Shown one piece after another: positions 60,977 through 64,000 of a stretch of DNA of 64,000 nt. Every line of letters starts with the position of its first letter. Within the stretch, counting starts at the first letter, position 1. Origin of the DNA: Actinopolymorpha singaporensis (lineage in GTDB: Bacteria > Actinomycetota > Actinomycetes > Propionibacteriales > Actinopolymorphaceae); the NCBI RefSeq assembly GCF_900104745.1, contig NZ_LT629732.1:6125981-6189980 (forward strand). Direction: 5' to 3'. The translations under genes and the position numbers were made by a program. The notes beneath the pieces are model-generated. The model was given only the letters and a program-made list of their open reading frames with translations. It was not told the DNA's origin and did not search any database.

Positions 60977-62095
60977 TCAGAACAGTTCGAGTACGCCGGG
61001 GACATGGTGCGGCTCCTCTCCGTCGGCGGCGAACACGTACGCCCGCTCCCAGTCCGGGGTGATCGACACCTCGGACCGGTCGGGGTAGTCGACGGGCGCG
61101 GTCACCGCGACGTTGGCCTCGCCCAGGTGGCCGTACAGGAAACTCGCCCGCTCGGTGGGGATCCGCTCGCGGTGCCGCACCCGCAGCGGTGCGCCGTCGG
61201 CGGTGTCCAGCAGCCATCCCTCCGGCCGCACCCCGACCCGCACCCGGCCGGTCGGCAACGACCCGGCGAGGTCGTCGGGCAGTTGCCAGGTGCCACCGGG
61301 CACGGCCACCCGGCCGGCCTCGATCGTGGCCGGGATCACAGCCATCGGCGGGGCACCGACGAACGTCGCGACGAACAGGTTCGCCGGGGTGGAGTACAGC
61401 TCGTCGAACGTGCCCACCTGTTCGATCCGGCCGCCGCGCATCACCGCGATCCGGTCGCCCATGAAGATGGCTTCCTGCTGGTCGTGGGTGACGTACAGGG
61501 TGGTGATGGCGAACTTCCGCAGCAGCTTGCGGATCTCCACCCGGGTGCGCTCGCGCAGCTTGGCGTCCAGGTTGGAGATCGGCTCGTCCATGAGGAACAG
61601 CTGCGGCTCACGGACGATGCACCGCCCGATCGCCACCCGCTGCTGCTCACCGCCGGACAGGGTGTCGGGCACCCGGCCGAGCAACTGCTCGAAGCCGATG
61701 CCCATCCGCTCGGCGGTCTCGCGAGTCCGCTGCTCGGCCTCCTCCTCGCTGCGGTCGTGCACCTCGAAGTAGTACGCCAGGTTGCCCTTCCCCTTCATCG
61801 ACGGGTAGAGCGCGTAGTCCTGGAACACCATGCCCACACCGCGTTCCTGCGGACGTACGTAGGTGACGTCCTGGCCGTTGTAGAGGATCCGGCCGGAGTC
61901 GGGGTACTCAAGGCCCGCGACGACCTTGAGCAAGGTGGACTTGCCACACCCCGACGAGCCCACCACGCTGACCGTTTCCCCTTCGGCGAGGGACAGGCTC
62001 ACGCCGTCCAGGGCCGGCCGCTCCCCGCCGTCGGAGTCCACCACCCGCTCGGCCTGGTAACGCTTGCGCACCTGCTCGATCTCGACCGACGCCAT
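60977..62095 (-). CDS. Carbohydrate ABC transporter ATP-binding protein (first of two)
   Basis: The 372-residue ATPase has Walker A GSSGCGKST, Q-loop VFQDYALYPSM, signature LSGGEQQRV, Walker B LFLMDEP and VTHDQQEAIFMG, with a C-terminal TOBE domain. It starts 10 bp after the permease stop and 30 bp before the second ATPase gene. Two distinct ATPases in one operon recall the glycerol transporter GlpSTPQV of rhizobia, which makes glycerol or a polyol a candidate substrate, not proven. Confidence 0.92.
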   Translation of the reverse strand: MASVEIEQVRKRYQAERVVDSDGGERPALDGVSLSLAEGETVSVVGSSGCGKSTLLKVVAGLEYPDSGRILYNGQDVTYVRPQERGVGMVFQDYALYPSMKGKGNLAYYFEVHDRSEEEAEQRTRETAERMGIGFEQLLGRVPDTLSGGEQQRVAIGRCIVREPQLFLMDEPISNLDAKLRERTRVEIRKLLRKFAITTLYVTHDQQEAIFMGDRIAVMRGGRIEQVGTFDELYSTPANLFVATFVGAPPMAVIPATIEAGRVAVPGGTWQLPDDLAGSLPTGRVRVGVRPEGWLLDTADGAPLRVRHRERIPTERASFLYGHLGEANVAVTAPVDYPDRSEVSITPDWERAYVFAADGEEPHHVPGVLELF

Positions 62096-62105
62096 CGGCA
62101 GTTCC

Positions 62106-63131
62106 TCACTTCAGGCCGCGCAGGCGGATGCCGCGCAGGAGGTACTCACGGCAGACGACGAACGCGATGAACACCGGCAGCGACTGCAGGATGCCGAGCA
62201 CCATCAGGCCGTTCCACGACATGCCGGCGGACAGGATCTGCTGCATCTGCTGGGCCGCCGCGCTCGCCTGGTCGGCGTCCGTCGCACCTGCCTGGGTGAA
62301 CTTCTGCAGCAGGTTGTAGATCTCCACCGAGGCCGGCATCTTGTCGGGGCTCTGCAACACCACCAGCGGCCACAGGAACTGGTCCCAGGCGCCGCTGAAC
62401 GCGCCCCAGATCGCCACGGCGTACACCGGAACGCTCATCGGCAACACGATCCGGCGGAAGATGTTGAACTCCGACCCGCCGTCCACCCGGGCCGCCTGGA
62501 TCACCGAGTTCGGGATCGTGTCGAAGAAACCCTTGAAGAGAAGGAAGTTGAACGCCTGGAACACGATCGGCAGGATCACCGCCCAGTGGGTGTCCCAGAT
62601 CCGTACGTTGGGCCAGACGAGGGTGTCACTGCCGAAGAACGACGGCGCGTCCGGAAGCGCGAACGGGAAGTTGCGGGTCAGCAGGTAGTTCGGGATCAGC
62701 GTGAGCGCCGCCGGCATCATCAGCGTGCCGATGAAGAACAGGAAGGACCAGCGGGCCAGCGGACCCGTCTGCAACTTGGAGTTGGCGTACGCCGCGAGCG
62801 AGGTGATCGGGATGCCGAGCACCAGAACCCAGAACGTGATGTGCACGGAGTTCAGGAAGAACTTCCAGAACGGCCCGTCCATCAGCGTGGTGGCGGCGGT
62901 GTTGCCGCCCTGGACCAGGCTCACCACCAGTCGCCATCCGGCCAGTGTCCCATCGTGCGGCCACCAGGTCGGTGGGAACTGCAACACCTCCTGCCCGGAC
63001 TTGAACGACGTGATCAGCATGAAATAGAAGGGAAACAGGTGCAGGGTGATGCCGAGGCACAGGAACGCCACGACCAGCCACCAGGCGATCCGCAGCATCG
63101 GCTGCCGACGCCCCACGCGTGGGAAGAGCAT
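62106..63131 (-). CDS. Carbohydrate ABC transporter permease (MalG/UgpE type)
   Basis: The 341-residue permease has six transmembrane segments and an EAA-like cytoplasmic loop (VIQAARVDGGSEFNIFRRIV, about 195-214). A long periplasmic loop follows the first helix (residues 50-85). It ends LLRGIRLRGLK, a common terminus for this class. It is the second permease of the operon. Confidence 0.93.
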   Translation of the reverse strand: MLFPRVGRRQPMLRIAWWLVVAFLCLGITLHLFPFYFMLITSFKSGQEVLQFPPTWWPHDGTLAGWRLVVSLVQGGNTAATTLMDGPFWKFFLNSVHITFWVLVLGIPITSLAAYANSKLQTGPLARWSFLFFIGTLMMPAALTLIPNYLLTRNFPFALPDAPSFFGSDTLVWPNVRIWDTHWAVILPIVFQAFNFLLFKGFFDTIPNSVIQAARVDGGSEFNIFRRIVLPMSVPVYAVAIWGAFSGAWDQFLWPLVVLQSPDKMPASVEIYNLLQKFTQAGATDADQASAAAQQMQQILSAGMSWNGLMVLGILQSLPVFIAFVVCREYLLRGIRLRGLK

Positions 63132-63168
63132 GTCTTCGGTCCTCCAACCGGTCTAGGGGTCTGCCGGC

Positions 63169-64000
63169 CTACTGGTCGGGGTCCTCGCGGAAGAACCTGC
63201 GCTGGATGACGACCAGCACCATCGTCACCACGAACAGGAAGACACCCAGCGCGGTCGCGTCCGCGTACCGCAGACTGCGCATGAGTTCGTAGAGGTACAT
63301 GACGACGGTGCGGCTGGCACCCCCTGGACCGCCGCCGGTCATGATGAGCGGAAACTCGAACGCCTGCGAGGATCCGATCACCGCGAAGATCAGCAGCATC
63401 GAGATGACCGGGCGCAGCCGGGGCAGTGAGATGGTCCAGATCTTGCGCCAGAAGCCCGCGCCCTCGATCTCGGCCGCCTCGTAGTAGGAGGCCGGGATCC
63501 CTTGCAGGGTTGCCATGTAGATCAGGCCGGGCCCGAAAAACAGGATGCCGGGGAAAACCAGCCAGAACAGCACCTGGTTGCCGCTGTTGAGGAACGGCTG
63601 CGGCGACAGGTGCAGCACCTCCGTGGCCACCCACTGGAACAGGCCGTACTGCGCGTTGAACATGTAGCGGAACAACAGCGTGCTGGCGATCCCCGACAGC
63701 GGCAGGAACCACAGCAGCATCATCCAGCGGATGTGCCTCCGCGGCATCTCCATCAGCAGGATCGCCACCACCACGGGGATCATGAACGTCAACCCGATGC
63801 TCAGCACCGTGTAGATCGCGGTGACCTTGAACGCCTCACCGACCAGCGGGTCGCGCCACATCCGCAGGTAGCTCGTCAGCCCGGTGAACTCCACCGGGCC
63901 GCGGAAGCGGGCGTTGGTGAAGCTGATGACGAACGCCATCAGCAGCGGATACCAGCCCCACGACAGCTGGAACAGGAACGCCGGGGTGACGAACAGCGCT
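63169..64000 (-). CDS. Carbohydrate ABC transporter permease (MalF/UgpA type), 5' end outside the window
   Basis: The visible 276 residues include five or six transmembrane segments and the EAA loop (EAAEIEGAGFWRKIWTISLP). The frame stays open to the window edge (LFVTPAFLFQLSWGWYPLLM upstream of the first internal Met), so the true start lies beyond 64000. The solute-binding protein gene of the system is presumably further upstream. Confidence 0.92.
   Translation of the reverse strand, partial: ALFVTPAFLFQLSWGWYPLLMAFVISFTNARFRGPVEFTGLTSYLRMWRDPLVGEAFKVTAIYTVLSIGLTFMIPVVVAILLMEMPRRHIRWMMLLWFLPLSGIASTLLFRYMFNAQYGLFQWVATEVLHLSPQPFLNSGNQVLFWLVFPGILFFGPGLIYMATLQGIPASYYEAAEIEGAGFWRKIWTISLPRLRPVISMLLIFAVIGSSQAFEFPLIMTGGGPGGASRTVVMYLYELMRSLRYADATALGVFLFVVTMVLVVIQRRFFREDPDQ

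Noticed and set aside
59438-62170. A 910-codon plus-strand frame opposite the ABC ATPase genes
   Set aside because: It is the antisense of two intact ATPases with all nucleotide-binding motifs.

Overview
The window is high-GC chromosomal DNA from an actinomycete. This rests on very high GC at third codon positions, many GTG starts, WhiB-family regulators, mycothiol-linked redox genes and leaderless start sites. Conserved gene order resembles mycobacterial and other actinomycete genomes. A Propionibacteriales-type organism such as an Actinopolymorpha or Kribbella relative is my guess, and nothing in the sequence proves it. I see no insertion sequence, prophage, integrase or CRISPR array.

Region 1 (about 1-29 kb) holds a SigB/SigF-family sigma factor at the left edge, then an extended version of the mycobacterial whiB1-pdtaS-TB7.3-rshA-sigH-SRAP-aroA-rsgA neighbourhood. 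Interspersed are a solute:sodium symporter, an IlvG-like ThDP enzyme, a double GNAT protein, two HD/HD-GYP membrane proteins, the 24-residue ribosomal protein bL37, an archaeal-type aspartyl-tRNA synthetase behind an apparent Asp-specific T-box, an HTH regulator/MFS pair, hisN, a CBS protein, a PfkB kinase and hutI.

Region 2 (29-33.5 kb) is a bacterial RNA-repair cassette, Pnkp plus Hen1, with a frameshift in the last part of pnkp. It abuts an initiator tRNA-fMet gene.

Region 3 (33.6-55.3 kb) follows the mycobacterial Rv3193c-Rv3199c order with insertions: UPF0182, a Lon-like PDZ protease, moaE, an SDR protein, a DUF2342 metalloprotease, NUDIX, def, STAS, DUF2550, a YgjP-like peptidase, a ThiF-like protein, an LLM oxidoreductase, an ABC1 kinase, whiB7, uvrD2, mycoredoxin and nudC. 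whiB7 sits behind a leader of about 600 nt with an AT-box promoter, overlapping upstream frames and an intrinsic terminator, which is the layout of an antibiotic-responsive attenuator.

Region 4 (55.5-64 kb) holds a secreted M36 metallopeptidase and a sugar-type ABC transporter operon with two ATPases, two permeases and a small membrane protein, cut by the right edge.

The strongest signals beyond ordinary genes are the Asp T-box upstream of the archaeal-type AspRS, the whiB7 leader, a possible longer SigH isoform driven by an exact SigH/SigR-type promoter, a second SigH-type promoter before mycoredoxin, a CRP-like site before whiB1, and the pnkp frameshift.
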